Under the pieces are notes generated by a model. It saw nothing but the letters and a program-made list of their open reading frames with translations, was not told the DNA's origin and ran no database searches. Below are positions 24,401 through 34,943 of a stretch of DNA of 64,000 bases, piece after piece; the first letter of the stretch is position 1, and every line of letters starts with the position of its first letter. The stretch is from Brachionus manjavacas (taxonomy: Eukaryota; Rotifera; Eurotatoria; Ploima; Brachionidae): positions 744,001 to 808,000 of the forward strand of contig JAHQIY010000016.1 of the NCBI GenBank assembly GCA_019054805.1. The letters run 5' to 3'. The position numbers were made by a program, and so were the translations under genes.

Positions 24401-26373
24401 AAAATTTATAAAACCATTACCGGGCTTAGAATGATCTTTGATTTTAAAGAAAAAGATCAATTTGTTTGAAAGATAAAATGAACAATTATTAAACGAAGAA
24501 AATTTTGTTTTAAAAAAAATGTAAAATATGATCGAGTAAATTCATCACATATTTATTTATTCAATTTTTCAATTTTGTTTTTTAATTCATTCTTAGACTC
24601 TGTTCAAATTTTATTTCATAAATTCCTTTCCAAAAATACTTGGACGATTACTAAAATTCAATATTGTCACATAATTAATTTTTGGTAGTAATAAAATAAA
24701 AATAATATTAAATTAAATTTTATAAAATATATTATTTTTGGACTAGATTAAATGGAAAAACAATGAATATGAGAGAACTGTAAATTAAATACCCAAAAGA
24801 GTCGAAAAAAACTTCCAGTCTTTGAGTGTTAAACTATTAGAAGAAAAAATTCATATTTTTGAATTTTCTTTAAAACCTAATTGATATATTCTTGAAAAAG
24901 AATTACTATTAATTTAATTTTCTAATTCTAAAGGCTTACCAAAATATATTTCCAAATAGCAACTTGATTTTGATCAGTGGTATTTTCAATTTTAAAACTA
25001 CAATATTCAATTAAATTCCCATTTAATAATGCATTCTCTAAATTCTGAGATTTTTCGACAAGATTTTGATCGGTGATCACCTGATTAATGTGAACTCTTT
25101 GGCTAGAGATTTGTGCCTGAGTGGGCCCAGTAATTTGTTGTTCCGGATGATGGACGTCAGTAAATTTACCAAAAGTAACCAATTTTCCGCCAAACGCAAA
25201 TCTTGCCCCGCACGGATTTTTCATCCAATTTGGCGCCATTTTCAAAGGCTCGATAATTTGAACGCTTTGCTGCGGAATGGCAGTAGGCGAGCCTGGTATG
25301 TCATTGCTATCCACACCAAACGAGTCCATTATTTTGCTCGAGGTCGTCAATGTCACATTGTATCTACCACCCATCAACGAGTAAACATTCACTTGGGATT
25401 CAAAAGATGAGGTACAAACTAAATTCGGATTTCGTTTTGACCACGACAAGTCAAAGCACCATTGACCAACAGTGGTCAAGTCGTACACAATTTCTCCATT
25501 TACTGTCGGATTATTCGGATTCCAACACAAAAGTCTCGAATCTTTGCCAGAACTGAGTAGAAAATTAGAATCTTGTGAGCACCATTTGAATGATAAAATT
25601 CCGCGCTGATGTCCCTCCAGGACTCGGACTGGCGATGTCGCAAAGCGAAGATCCCAAATCTGCATATAGGGCGTATTGTCATCCTCAGAGGACAAGCACA
25701 TTTGTGTTGCTATATCCGGATGCCAACCGACTAGTTTAACTCTCATTTTAGACACACTGTCACTCACTTTGATGATGCTTTCATTTTTTCTCAAGTCCCA
25801 AACAACACATTTACCTGAAGACGTCGATGCCAATATGTGCTGGACTTGTTTGTTCCAAGCAACGCAGTTTATGTCATCCAGTGGCTGGAGCTTAGTGCCC
25901 GGTGTCATTGGTACCTGCGGATTGTTCAAGTCCCAAATGAAAATGTCCGATGAACCAGCACCACTTGCGAGCAAATTAGGCTGAAAAGGATTTATATCTA
26001 GAGATGCCACGCTGCCCGTGTGTTTCTCAAGAGATTGAATCACAGAATTTGAACTGGAAAGTATTTTTTGGTGATCGTACAAGCAAATTTTTGAGTTTTC
26101 GAATCCACCGATTAGTAAATTTTTGCCATTAGCTGAAGAATAGTCCGACCATATTAGTTTTGAGAAGCGTGACTCGGTCTCGGTGGATCCGCGAAGGGAT
26201 AACTCTAGGCTTGGATCTGATACATCCAATTCGTATAAATCAAGTGTTGGACGAACGTTTGCACTCAAATCGTTCTGATCCAAGGCTGTTCCTGAAGCCA
26301 AGTAAATGGGATAGAGTGAACTTGGTGAAAATGCCACTTGGGCCATTTTATTATTTATTTCCTTGATTTTCAT
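21469..26373 (-). CDS. SEC31: COPII outer coat protein SEC31
   Basis: Four minus-strand exons: 26373-24940, 23672-23211, 23166-21706 and 21654-21469. The start MKIKEI fits the family's MKLKE-type N-terminus. Residues about 1-350 form the WD40 propeller (KHTGSVASLDINPFQPNLLA, SSDIFIWDLNNPQVPMTPG, SGKCVVWDLRKNE, MQIWDLRFATSPVRVLEGH, WCFDLSWSKRNPNLV), then FGGKLVTFG. Exon 2 carries the alpha-solenoid (YLELLGF, EAILIANYFDQKL). Exon 3 holds WKEALATIVTY and a proline/glutamine-rich linker. The C-terminal helical domain ends with FMPGIKVLIQTCQ. SEC31 with SEC13 forms the cage of ER-to-Golgi COPII vesicles. Intron 1 is 1267 bp, far larger than the genome's usual 50 nt, and holds a MITE. Confidence 0.95.
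23836..24133. mobile_element. hAT-like MITE in SEC31 intron 1
   Basis: The 298-bp element starts TAGTGTTGGTAATCGA and ends with the inverted TCGATTGCCAACACTA. Its interior is built of ATCGATT/AATCGAC repeats in both orientations. Flanks are CCAAGACC (23828-23835) and CCAACACC (24134-24141), an 8-bp target duplication with one mismatch. Terminal sequence and 8-bp duplication fit the hAT superfamily. There is no coding capacity. Confidence 0.75.
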
Positions 26374-26805
26374 TTTTTCTATATTTAATAAATTGGCAAA
26401 ATTATTTAAATTTTTTATTGAAACACGTAGCCAAATTAGTTTAAAAATATGAATTTTTTTTTTTTTGTGAGCAGAATATTTATGAAGTTTTTAAAGCTTT
26501 CATGTTCAAGTACACGTATGTTAGGTACGAGTATTTTTGATTTTAATTTGCATTTTCAATAAGAAAATATTATTTTATTAATCTGAATATTGAATTATCT
26601 ATTTCAGACTTTTAATATACACTAGCAAGAGTGAAGCAGGGTCAGTGTCTGAAAATTTTTAATTCAAATACAACAAAATTCTTTTGAAAATTGAAAGTGT
26701 AAAAATCTCGTTTTATTACTAAAACTCAAAAATTTTTAAAGTTTACTAATTTTTAAATATTGGGATCTCAATTGATCCATATTATGAGATATTCTTTGAT
26801 GCGAG
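26374..26805. other. SEC31 upstream region, no gene seen
   Basis: AT-rich; it should contain the SEC31 promoter. It ends at the 9-bp target duplication of the next element. Confidence 0.4.
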
Positions 26806-26814
26806 TAGCTTGAG

Positions 26815-27771
26815 GGCTTATATTTATCTTAGTACCAAAAAATAATTATTTAGAACCAAAAATTAATTATTTTTAATACCAAAAAATAAAAATAAAAAAT
26901 AATTATCTTAAAACCAGAATTAATTGCCTTTGAACCAAATAAAATCAATTAGTACCAAAACTAATCAATTAGTACCAGATTTTTTTAATAAGAAATTTAA
27001 CTAATTTACTTGCTTTTATCTGACATAATGTACTTAATTAATAATTTAATGTACTTAACACATATGACACTTATTATACTCACCTATACATCTCACAAAA
27101 ATAATATAAATTCCCAAGTACTCGATAAATAAATCTTTACAAAATTAATCCAAAAGCAATAATAAAAAAATAAAAATAATAAAACTCAATATGTCAAATG
27201 AACAAGACCAAGACTCTGCTTCTTCATCTACCTCTGTTTTACAACGTCAAGAACCAAATCATCTTTAACTCGTAATTCTGTTGTTCCTATGTTCGATTTC
27301 AATATAAATGTCCAAGATAATATAATCGAAAATCAATCAATGGAATTTAATGTTCAACAAGATCTTATTGAAAATATTCAAGAGATAGAAAATCGATTAC
27401 AATTACAATCTCCAAACATACCGCTTGAGTTTCAAATAGATACAGTATTGACAAGTATTGATAATCAACCAGCAAAAAAAAAGAGAGGACGTCCAAAAAC
27501 AGTTATAGAAGAAGACGGTGTTGTACAACCATTAAAAAGAGCAAAAGGTCGTCCAAAAAAAACAATTAATGATAATAATTGAAAAATAAAAGATAATATA
27601 TAAAATATAATTGTTTTTTTTCTTATCTTATGTTAATTTTTTATTTTTAAATTTTTTATTTTTTGGTATTTTATTATTTCTTTTGGTATTTTTCTGATTA
27701 TTTTTTGGTATTAATAATAAATATTTTTGGTTCTAAATAATTATTTTTTGGTACTAAGATAAATATAAGCC
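26815..27771. mobile_element. inverted-repeat DNA element 1 with an AT-hook ORF (Mutator-like by TSD length)
   Basis: The element is 957 bp. Its first 49 bp (GGCTTATATTTATCTTAG...) are perfectly inverted at its end. The flanks are a perfect 9-bp duplication TAGCTTGAG (26806-26814 and 27772-27780). Subterminal regions repeat a TAGTACCAAAA-like motif many times, pointing inward from both ends. A 9-bp duplication with G-starting ends is typical of Mutator-like elements. No transposase is present; the only ORF encodes a small AT-hook protein. Perfect termini and duplication suggest recent insertion. Confidence 0.85.
27289..27582 (+). CDS. small AT-hook protein carried by element 1
   Basis: The ORF encodes 97 aa: an acidic, asparagine/glutamine-rich first two thirds and two AT-hook cores in the C-terminal part, KKRGRPKT and AKGRPKKT. 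AT-hooks bind the minor groove of AT-rich DNA. A second ATG at 27191 opens a serine-rich frame (MSNEQDQDSASSSTS) that would continue into this ORF with a 1-nt shift around 27235-27255, so the true protein may be about 130 aa. It lies wholly inside the inverted-repeat element, so it is probably a transposon passenger or accessory protein. No DDE domain is seen. Confidence 0.6.
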   Translation: MFDFNINVQDNIIENQSMEFNVQQDLIENIQEIENRLQLQSPNIPLEFQIDTVLTSIDNQPAKKKRGRPKTVIEEDGVVQPLKRAKGRPKKTINDNN

Positions 27772-27780
27772 TAGCTTGAG

Positions 27781-30102
27781 TGACAATTTTTTGTGAATTT
27801 AATACAAAGAGAACATGTTGTAAAAATTTTAGACAAAAAACAAAATGCTCAATGTTTAGAAATACTGAAACAGCTTTGCCAATCAATTTTTCGATATCAA
27901 CTTGATTTGGTCTATATTAGTGAAAATAAACCAAATGACTAGACATAAAACAAATCTTAATAATTAAAAGAGCACTAGGAATTAAGAAATTTTCCAGAAT
28001 TAGACCTCTGTTTGAAACCTTACACTTAGAGACGATTGAACAACTATACATGAAACACAAGATATTCTAAAAGCAAGAAATAAACAGCTCAGTATGCTGG
28101 GATATCTTGACTTTCCTTCGCAGCAATTATAAAAAGTTCTATCAGAAAAATACTTTTTGCAATGTTGGTGTGGATTATAGTTCGAAGACCTCTCTAGCAA
28201 CAATCGATCATTAATTTATCGAAGAAAAAAGTGGTCTAGTTGATTCAATTAGGTTTGTTGTTGTCCAAATCAAACTAAATATGGAATTTAACTTAGCCTA
28301 CTTTAATTTTCATGGTTAATTAAATGATCTTCTAAATATAATTGTGTCTATTATTTTTATATATCTTTCTAAAAACTCTTTCCGTATGGTATAAGCCCAT
28401 GGATTTAGATAAATCAAATTAAGGATTATTCAATTGTAAAATAGACATTCAATTGTAATTTTTCAACTCTTTTTATTTTTTTTAATATATTTACAATTTG
28501 TCCATTGGACTTAAACTTAAATAATAAATCTCTAGTTCGGTCTTTGAGTTCACTTAAGACTTGTCACTATTAAAAAATCTCCTCTTTAATGTCCTTAATT
28601 TTTTTAAACTTTTTTCTTAAAAATTTTTAATTTTTGTTATCTTTTGATTTTTAGATTATTTTATTAAAAAAATGTTAATGAATTTAGACTCAAAACTATT
28701 AATTTAACAAGAACCAGAGAAAAAATTATTGCTAATTAATTTCTGGATGCATATTAGACAGACATATCAATGATTAAATTAAAGATTTTAATTTATTAAA
28801 AGTATTATTTAACTAATACTTCAATAATATACAACATACCTGAAACGCTAAACCCCGAAATGTCAAAAAGAACATGTAGAAGTTCAGACTTAATATTTTT
28901 TATAAAATTTTTTAAACCTTTTTTTTTTAATTCAAAGTTTTTTTTTCGGCTTATTCGGTAGAATTTTTCAAATTAGTAATTATGTTTGACAATTTTTGAT
29001 CCGATGACGGAACAAGTTTGAACTAACCTTATTTGCTTATCGTTTTCAGTGGTTCTTAATTAGTAGAAAATAATTTTACTAGAATTTTAAGATAGTTGTT
29101 ATAGTTGTTGTTATTGTTGCCGATGGGTCCGTTGTCTAATGTTGTTATTTTTTATGGTTTACCCAAAAATCCCACCCATTTACCCCTAAAAATAAAATAT
29201 TTAACATAATTAGACTGAAAGGACAAAAATGATCACAATGACGTCATTTTTTATGAAAAATTTAAAATTTTGTTTCTCCTTTTTTTACAAAAATAATTTG
29301 ATTTTATTTGATAAAAATATTCATTCTGTATTATCAATAATCGTCAATATTTTATAAAAATGAATCAAAACAAACAAAAAGAAGTTAAAAAAAAAAAAGT
29401 ATTCGATGGAAGATCTTGAAAACGCAAAAAAAGATGTTTTTGAAAAAAAATTGAACACTACTCAAGCTTTAAATTTATACAACATTCCGAGACAGATCTT
29501 TTAAACCAATCTTTTTAACTAGAAAAAAATCAAACATAAAATTTATTTTGAATTCGTTAATAATTCGTTTAAATTTTTTTCTAACTAGTTATGTTTTAGC
29601 GTATATTTAAAAGAATAATAATAAAGAATATTTTAAATATTTATATTTTTAAAAATAACACTTAAAATCCTTTTTTTAATTATTATCGGGCTAATTTGGT
29701 GAATTCGGTGAATATTCTGGAAAAGAGGTTAGTTTTGGGGCAAAATATATATGGTTTTCGGGGTATTTCGGTTAACCCAATTATCCCTATTAGCCCTAAC
29801 ATAATTAACCGCAGGAGGTAAATGGGTGAGTCAAAAAAATAGGCCTAATTCGGTGACAATTTTTGGAGTTTTCGAACAAAATGGGATCGTTTTATGCAAT
29901 AAAAAATAAATAGGTCACCCGGTTAGGCTCATTTACCATAGTTTGAATTAATTATTTTAATTAATTTTCTTTTGATTTTTATTCCGTAATCTAAAGTAGC
30001 TTCACCTCGGTAAAGATAAACAATCAAGTTAATAATTTATTGATTTTAAAATATTGGTGGTTTATTATTGCATGATTATTAAATTATTAAAATTACAACA
30101 AA
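27781..30102. other. AT-rich region with no supported gene
   Basis: No ORF with family similarity is visible. A short inverted match (CACCCATTTACC at 29173, GGTAAATGGGTG at 29817) may mark a decayed element. The piece 28000-28203 has a codon-like look on either strand but nothing recognisable. Confidence 0.35.
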
Positions 30103-30276
30103 ATAGTTTAAGGGTCTTATTTTTCGTGCTATAATAATTTAATTGTTTGCTATAAAAGAATATTATTTTTATTTTTTTATTTTCTGCTATAATTCTTTAT
30201 TTTTCTAGTATTATAAAAATACAAATGATATAAAAATAAAATAAATAAAAAAAAAAAACAAAGAAAAAAAGGTCAA

Positions 30277-30654
30277 CTATTTTCTTTTTGGTCTTTTTTG
30301 AGTATTAGACCCGGTTGATTGATCTTTTGGTTTATTTTTTGAGCCAGCTGGTCTTCCTCTTTTTTTTGCAACTACAATAGGATCAATATTTTCTTCATTA
30401 TCTGATACTGTTACAACAAAATCATGACGATCGCTTGAGCCAGTTTCATCATTATGTTGTGTTCTTGCTTCCAAAACATTTGTTGTAATTTCTTCCATTG
30501 ATTCATCATCATTTTCATGATCATCATCGTCTAAATATATTTCAAAGGAATCGATCGGTTCAATTTCCTCTGTGTCTCTCAACGAATCTTCGATTTGTTC
30601 AATATTTGGATTGTTTGGAGCAACAAACTCATAGCTAGTTGATGTATCTGTCAT
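30277..30654 (-). CDS. small acidic AT-hook protein carried by element 2
   Basis: The ORF encodes 125 aa. Residues 1-90 are very acidic (DDDDHENDDESMEE), followed by one AT-hook core KKRGRPAGSKNKPK and a basic tail ending QKRPKRK. The layout, an acidic front and a basic AT-hook end, matches the ORF of element 1 although there is little other similarity. It is the only ORF in the element and reads toward the left end. It has no transposase motif. It is probably a DNA-binding accessory factor of the element. Confidence 0.6.
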   Translation of the reverse strand: MTDTSTSYEFVAPNNPNIEQIEDSLRDTEEIEPIDSFEIYLDDDDHENDDESMEEITTNVLEARTQHNDETGSSDRHDFVVTVSDNEENIDPIVVAKKRGRPAGSKNKPKDQSTGSNTQKRPKRK

Positions 30655-30689
30655 AGTTTAGTCAGTTAAATTTTAATTATAGGTTAGAA

Positions 30690-30910
30690 ATTTATTATTT
30701 ATTTGTTTTCTGTACCGAGCTAGAGCTCCTTCAGAATAAGTTAAAAATTAAAAAAATAAAATAAAAATGAAATAAAATAAAAATAAAATTAAAGTTAATC
30801 AAAAAAGATAAAAAAAAAAAAGAATTAAAAAAAAGTAAATAAGCTAAATAAATGAAAATTAAGAATATATAAAATTGGAAAAGATTGTTACATGTGAAAC
30901 TTATGCATGT
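30690..30910 (-). repeat. dispersed retroelement 3' tail, copy inside element 2
   Basis: On the minus strand it reads CACATGTAACAATC, a long T-rich stretch, GGAGCTCTAGCTCGGTACAG, AAAAC and then (AAAT)n. The same order occurs at 43930-44080, and a shortened copy at 49880-49990. The (AAAT)n tail suggests a SINE or LINE 3' end. Confidence 0.6.
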
Positions 30911-31137
30911 ATCTTATATATAAAAATTTCTACTCAGCTTAATTTATCAATTAATTCAAAATTGAAACCAAAATTCACTAATCAGTTAATGCTCAATTAA
31001 TATATTGTCATTACATATAATTTTATAGCATCGGTATTTTTATTTTATATCACAGGTATTATTTATTTTATCAGATTGTGTCAATTATTTATCAATTTTA
31101 TTTTTTAGTTTATATCATTTACGTTAATTTTAATATC

Positions 31138-31185
31138 ATTAGCTCCGTACAGAAAACAAATAAATAAAATAAATAAATAATTAAT
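31138..31185 (+). repeat. short (AAAT)n retroelement tail inside element 2
   Basis: TTAGCTCCGTACAGAAAAC followed by AAAT repeats matches the end of the same dispersed family in the opposite orientation to 30690-30910. Confidence 0.45.
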
Positions 31186-31554
31186 ATCATTTTATTTTTT
31201 TTTATTATAGCAAAGAATTAAAATATTATAGCACGAAAAAATATAAGTCATAGTTTAATATTTTTATTTTTTATTTTTAATAATTATTCAAAATTTTGTT
31301 TTTGTAGCAAACCAACCTAAAACAAGAAATAAATCAAATTGCAAATAAAAAAATCTAAACTTTTGTTAATTTTATTTAGTTTCTATTGAGTTTTAGAAAT
31401 TAGTCATTTTAAAATACTTGCAATACATTTGAACATGTCAAAAATAAGACAAAATACCTCAAGCTCAAAATGCTAATTTCGCCCACATAATTTTTTTAAA
31501 GTGAAAGTATCTTCAAAAAAAAAGAATTTAAAACGAGCAAAACAGTAAAGGTGT

Positions 31555-32222
31555 ATGATGGTGAGTTGGCCCCATTGCTTTTAACTAGTATTTGACCGAG
31601 TTTTTTTTCCAGATCCAGTTTCTATTGCTTTTTAGTCGTCAAGGAAAACTGCGTTTACAAAAATGGTACACAGCATATCCTGATAAAGTCAAAAAGAAGA
31701 TAATTCGCGAACTAGTGGCGACAATATTGTCACGAAAGCAAAAAATGTCTAGTTTCCTTGAATGGAAGGATTCCAAAATAGTCTATAAAAGATACGCTAG
31801 TCTTTACTTTTGTGCTTGTATTGAGCAAGAAGACAATGAACTAATAACTCTGGAAGTCATTCACCGCTATGTTGAACTTTTGGATAAATATTTTGGAAGT
31901 GTAATTAGATTTAAAAATGGAAAAATAATCATTTGAAGCCTCTTTTTTTAGGTCTGTGAACTGGACATCATTTTTAATTTTGAGAAAGCGTACTTCATGT
32001 GGGATGAATTCGTAATAGGCGGTGAAATTCAGGAAACAAGCAAAAAGAATGTTCTTAAAGCAATCTCAGATCAAGACATGATACAAGAGGTACGTGAAAT
32101 TTTTATTTAAGAAAATTGATTGAAAAATTTTAAGTCTGAGACTTACTAGTTCTTACTTATTCTTTTTTTTATTAAAGGAAGAAACTCCACAGGGATTTTT
32201 TGAAGATCACGGTCTTGGTTAA
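31555..32222 (+). CDS. AP1S: AP-1 clathrin adaptor complex, sigma-1 subunit
   Basis: Exons: 31555-31560 (only ATGATG), 31613-31900, 31952-32089 and 32178-32222. The product starts [21 protein letters not shown] and continues [60 protein letters not shown] and [13 protein letters not shown]. This is the complete small adaptin fold, 158 aa, as in the family. AP-1 sorts cargo between the trans-Golgi network and endosomes. The six-base first exon is set by the conserved MM start. A second possible terminal exon lies at 32589-32639. Confidence 0.93.
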
Positions 32223-32588
32223 ATAAAATCAAATGACAATTTAAAAAAAACTTTTTTTTAATATTTACGACTTAATGTATACAAGATTTTTACGACTTAA
32301 TGTAATATCTTGATTATAATCTTAATTGATTTCTAATCAAACAGAATCTCCAATTCCAATAATATCTAATATCTTTATAAATAAATGTTTTATTTCTAAG
32401 TGATTTTTTAAATTGAATTTTTTTCTTAAATGCAATGGGTTGGTGGCTTAAGCACTAAAATATATAAACACTTACAATTAGCCTTACTAACCCTAAATTG
32501 GTGTCGTGTTTAACAGTGTCTAGTTTTTTAACCTAGCTTTTATTTAAGATTTATTAAAAATTTTTTTTATTAAACTTTTTTTTTAAAG

Positions 32589-32639
32589 GACGAAATGGAA
32601 GAAAATGGTACAATAATGCAGCAATTGGGAATATTTTGA
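32589..32639 (+). other. candidate alternative last exon of the AP-1 sigma gene
   Basis: After a good acceptor (TTTTTTTTAAAG) this reads DEMEENGTIMQQLGIF and stop, in the phase left open by the exon ending at 32089. It mirrors the normal end [14 protein letters not shown]. Vertebrate sigma-1 genes also vary at this C-terminus. Transcript data are needed; a relic of a duplicated exon is the alternative. Confidence 0.5.
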
Positions 32640-33166
32640 AAATAGTTAATGCCGTCTATTTATTTTTTTGAGGAAAATGTTATCTACTTTAATAAATTTT
32701 TAATTATCTATTATTTAATCTCAAATAAATTAGTTTTATCTCTTGAAATTTTTCTCTGACTCAAAATTTGTACAAAAAATTTAAATATTCTATTGTTCGT
32801 TGTCGAGCGAAAACTTTAATGTCATATGATATGTATTATGAATTTTTAATAATCCAGAATGAAAATAATCTTTAAAATAATGAAATTCTAGAGTAGATTT
32901 TTGTTTTAAATAAAAAACAGCAATAATTTTATTTCAAAATATTGATAAGAAAACCTAATGAAATAAGTTTATCAGATGGTCAATGGCTTTTGGGTCAAAT
33001 TAAAATAAGCACTGTTATCTCAATATTAAGAGTAAAAAAAAAAGATTTTTAAATTAAAGATAAAAATGAAAAATTATAAATTTTAATTCTCAAATCATAA
33101 ATTCGTGTAATAATTTAAAAAATAACTTTAAAGTTTAATTGATCTCTTTGAGACAAAAATTTAAAA

Positions 33167-33826
33167 ATGGTAGAAAAAAACTTAAATTTTGAGTAGATTA
33201 TTTATAATTTAGTTTGATTAAGATTTCCATGCTAATACTTTTCAATGCTCAAACACGACTTAGGCTTCAGAAATGGTATGTTTCTTTATTAGATAGGGAA
33301 AAAAGAACAATAATCAAAGACGTAATTGCTCTAATATTGACAAAACCAATTCCATCAAGCAATTTTCTCGAATACAAGGAGCACAAAATTGTTTACCAAA
33401 GGTAATTTTTAAATTTTTGACTCAGCATCAATGACAAAAATTAAACCAAAAGATATGCCAATTTATTTTTTACGATTATGATTGATAAAAATGACAACGA
33501 ATTGATTTCTTTGGAAATTATTCAACGCTACGTTGAAATATTGGATAGATATTTTACCAATGTAATATAGATTAATCATTTTGGTGATAGATTTTGAATT
33601 TGTTTAATAAAGGTATGTGAACTAGACATTATTTTTAACAATGAAAAAGCTCATTTTGTATGGGATGAATTGGTGCTAGGTGGCGAGCTTCAAGAGTCAA
33701 GTAGATTCGAAGTTGTTAGTGCAGTACTAGACCAGGACGATATTCAAAGTGTATTTATTTTTAATTTAATAAATTAATTAATAATTTATTTCTATTTTAA
33801 AGTATGAATTAGAGAAAATATCTTAA
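33167..33826 (+). CDS. divergent tandem paralog of AP-1 sigma
   Basis: The exon plan parallels the neighbour: 33167-33169 (ATG), 33223-33401, 33453-33561, 33613-33750 and 33803-33826. It reads [78 protein letters not shown], with a short C-terminus YELEKIS. The core fold is kept, while the SRQGK patch is changed to NAQTR and the tail is shortened. All splice sites are usable and no stop interrupts, so it may be functional. It clearly arose by tandem duplication, with an extra intron splitting the middle exon. Confidence 0.75.
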
Positions 33827-34109
33827 ATTTTGTTTTGTTAATTTTTAAACTTTTTGCATTTAAATAAAATTCGTATATTGCTTAATGGAGCATTTTCTTA
33901 ATTTTTCACTTATTACTAATTGTGAACTCTCAAGAAATATTATAATTTAAATATTTTTTATCTATATGATAACTGTAGTATTCATAAAGTTTGCTCAATG
34001 AAAAAATAGATAATAAATTATTGTAATTCTTGTTTAAGTCTAGAAAATATTTTCGGTATAAAATATTCACTAACCGATAGAGAGATAAATTCATTCTAAA
34101 TAGACAACG

Positions 34110-34943
34110 ATGCAAGTAAGTTTGGTCTAACCTTTCGAAGAATATCTAATATTGGAGTTTGATTAGAACCCGAATGAGGACACCGAATGGAACGATGTTT
34201 TACGGTCCAAGGGAATCATTCCTCAGAAAGAGAAGGAAATAACCGAAGAACAAATTATAGATATAGTTGAGAGAACTGTTCAGGAAAAGCTTAACAAGAA
34301 TTATCTAGAAGAAAAGACTTTGGATGAATTGGACGAGTTGGAAGATGAAGAAGAGGAGCGTATTTTGGCCGATATGAGGCGGAAAAGACTTGCCGAATTG
34401 AAAGAAATGCAGGAAAAAGCAAAATTTGGAAGAGTTTTAGAAATTACTGCGGTCGATTATGTCAAAGAAGTGAACCAAGCCGGTGAAGGCATTTGGGTGG
34501 TCCTGCATTTGTATAGATCAGGGTAATTTTGAAATAATTTTAAGTTTAATTTAAAATTATTAATTAGAATTCCGCTGTGTTCTTTAATAAATCAATACAT
34601 GGAAAGATTGGCGGCCAAATTTCCGGCTGTCAAATTCATAAAAAGCATTTCGACAACATGCATACCAAATTATCCGGACAAAAATTTACCAACCATTTTT
34701 ATTTACCATGAAAATGAGCTAAAAAGCCAGATAATAGGACCTTTGGCATTCAATGGTATGAACTTTAAGCAGGATGATTTTGAATGGAAACTGCATCGTC
34801 TGGGAGTTGTAAAATCAGATCTAAAGCGCAATGAGAATAGCGATTTTGAGCGAGATGCTAGAATTGACAGAGTCGAAGAGGAGATGATCAAAACAATCAG
34901 ACAAGGTCTAAGAAGCAATGATGATAGCGATGAGGATTACTGA
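34110..34943 (+). CDS. PDCL3: phosducin-like protein 3
   Basis: Exons: 34110-34115 (ATGCAA), 34167-34522 and 34568-34943. The start [21 protein letters not shown] matches the MQDPN..TEWND start of PDCL3. An acidic helical region follows ([20 protein letters not shown]), then the thioredoxin-like domain: [48 protein letters not shown] and [20 protein letters not shown]. The acidic C-terminus SDEDY is typical. The family are co-chaperones of the CCT chaperonin that help fold actin and tubulin. The protein is about 245 aa, normal length. Confidence 0.93.

Larger units (their letters stand above)
30112..31249. mobile_element. inverted-repeat DNA element 2 with an AT-hook ORF
   Basis: The element is 1138 bp. 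Its ends are imperfect inverted repeats of about 45 bp (left GGGTCTTATTTTTCGTGC; right, inverted, GACTTATATTTTTTCGTGC), followed by GCTATAAT motifs repeated inward from both ends. The flanks are a perfect 9-bp duplication ATAGTTTAA (30103-30111 and 31250-31258). The ends resemble element 1 (GGCTTATATTTATC), so both belong to one superfamily. Inside are one AT-hook ORF and two short retroelement tails (about 30690-30910 and 31138-31185). Confidence 0.8.

Noticed and set aside
26806..27780. Element 1 as an LTR or solo LTR
   Set aside because: The ends are inverted, not direct, repeats, and the duplication is 9 bp rather than 4-6 bp.
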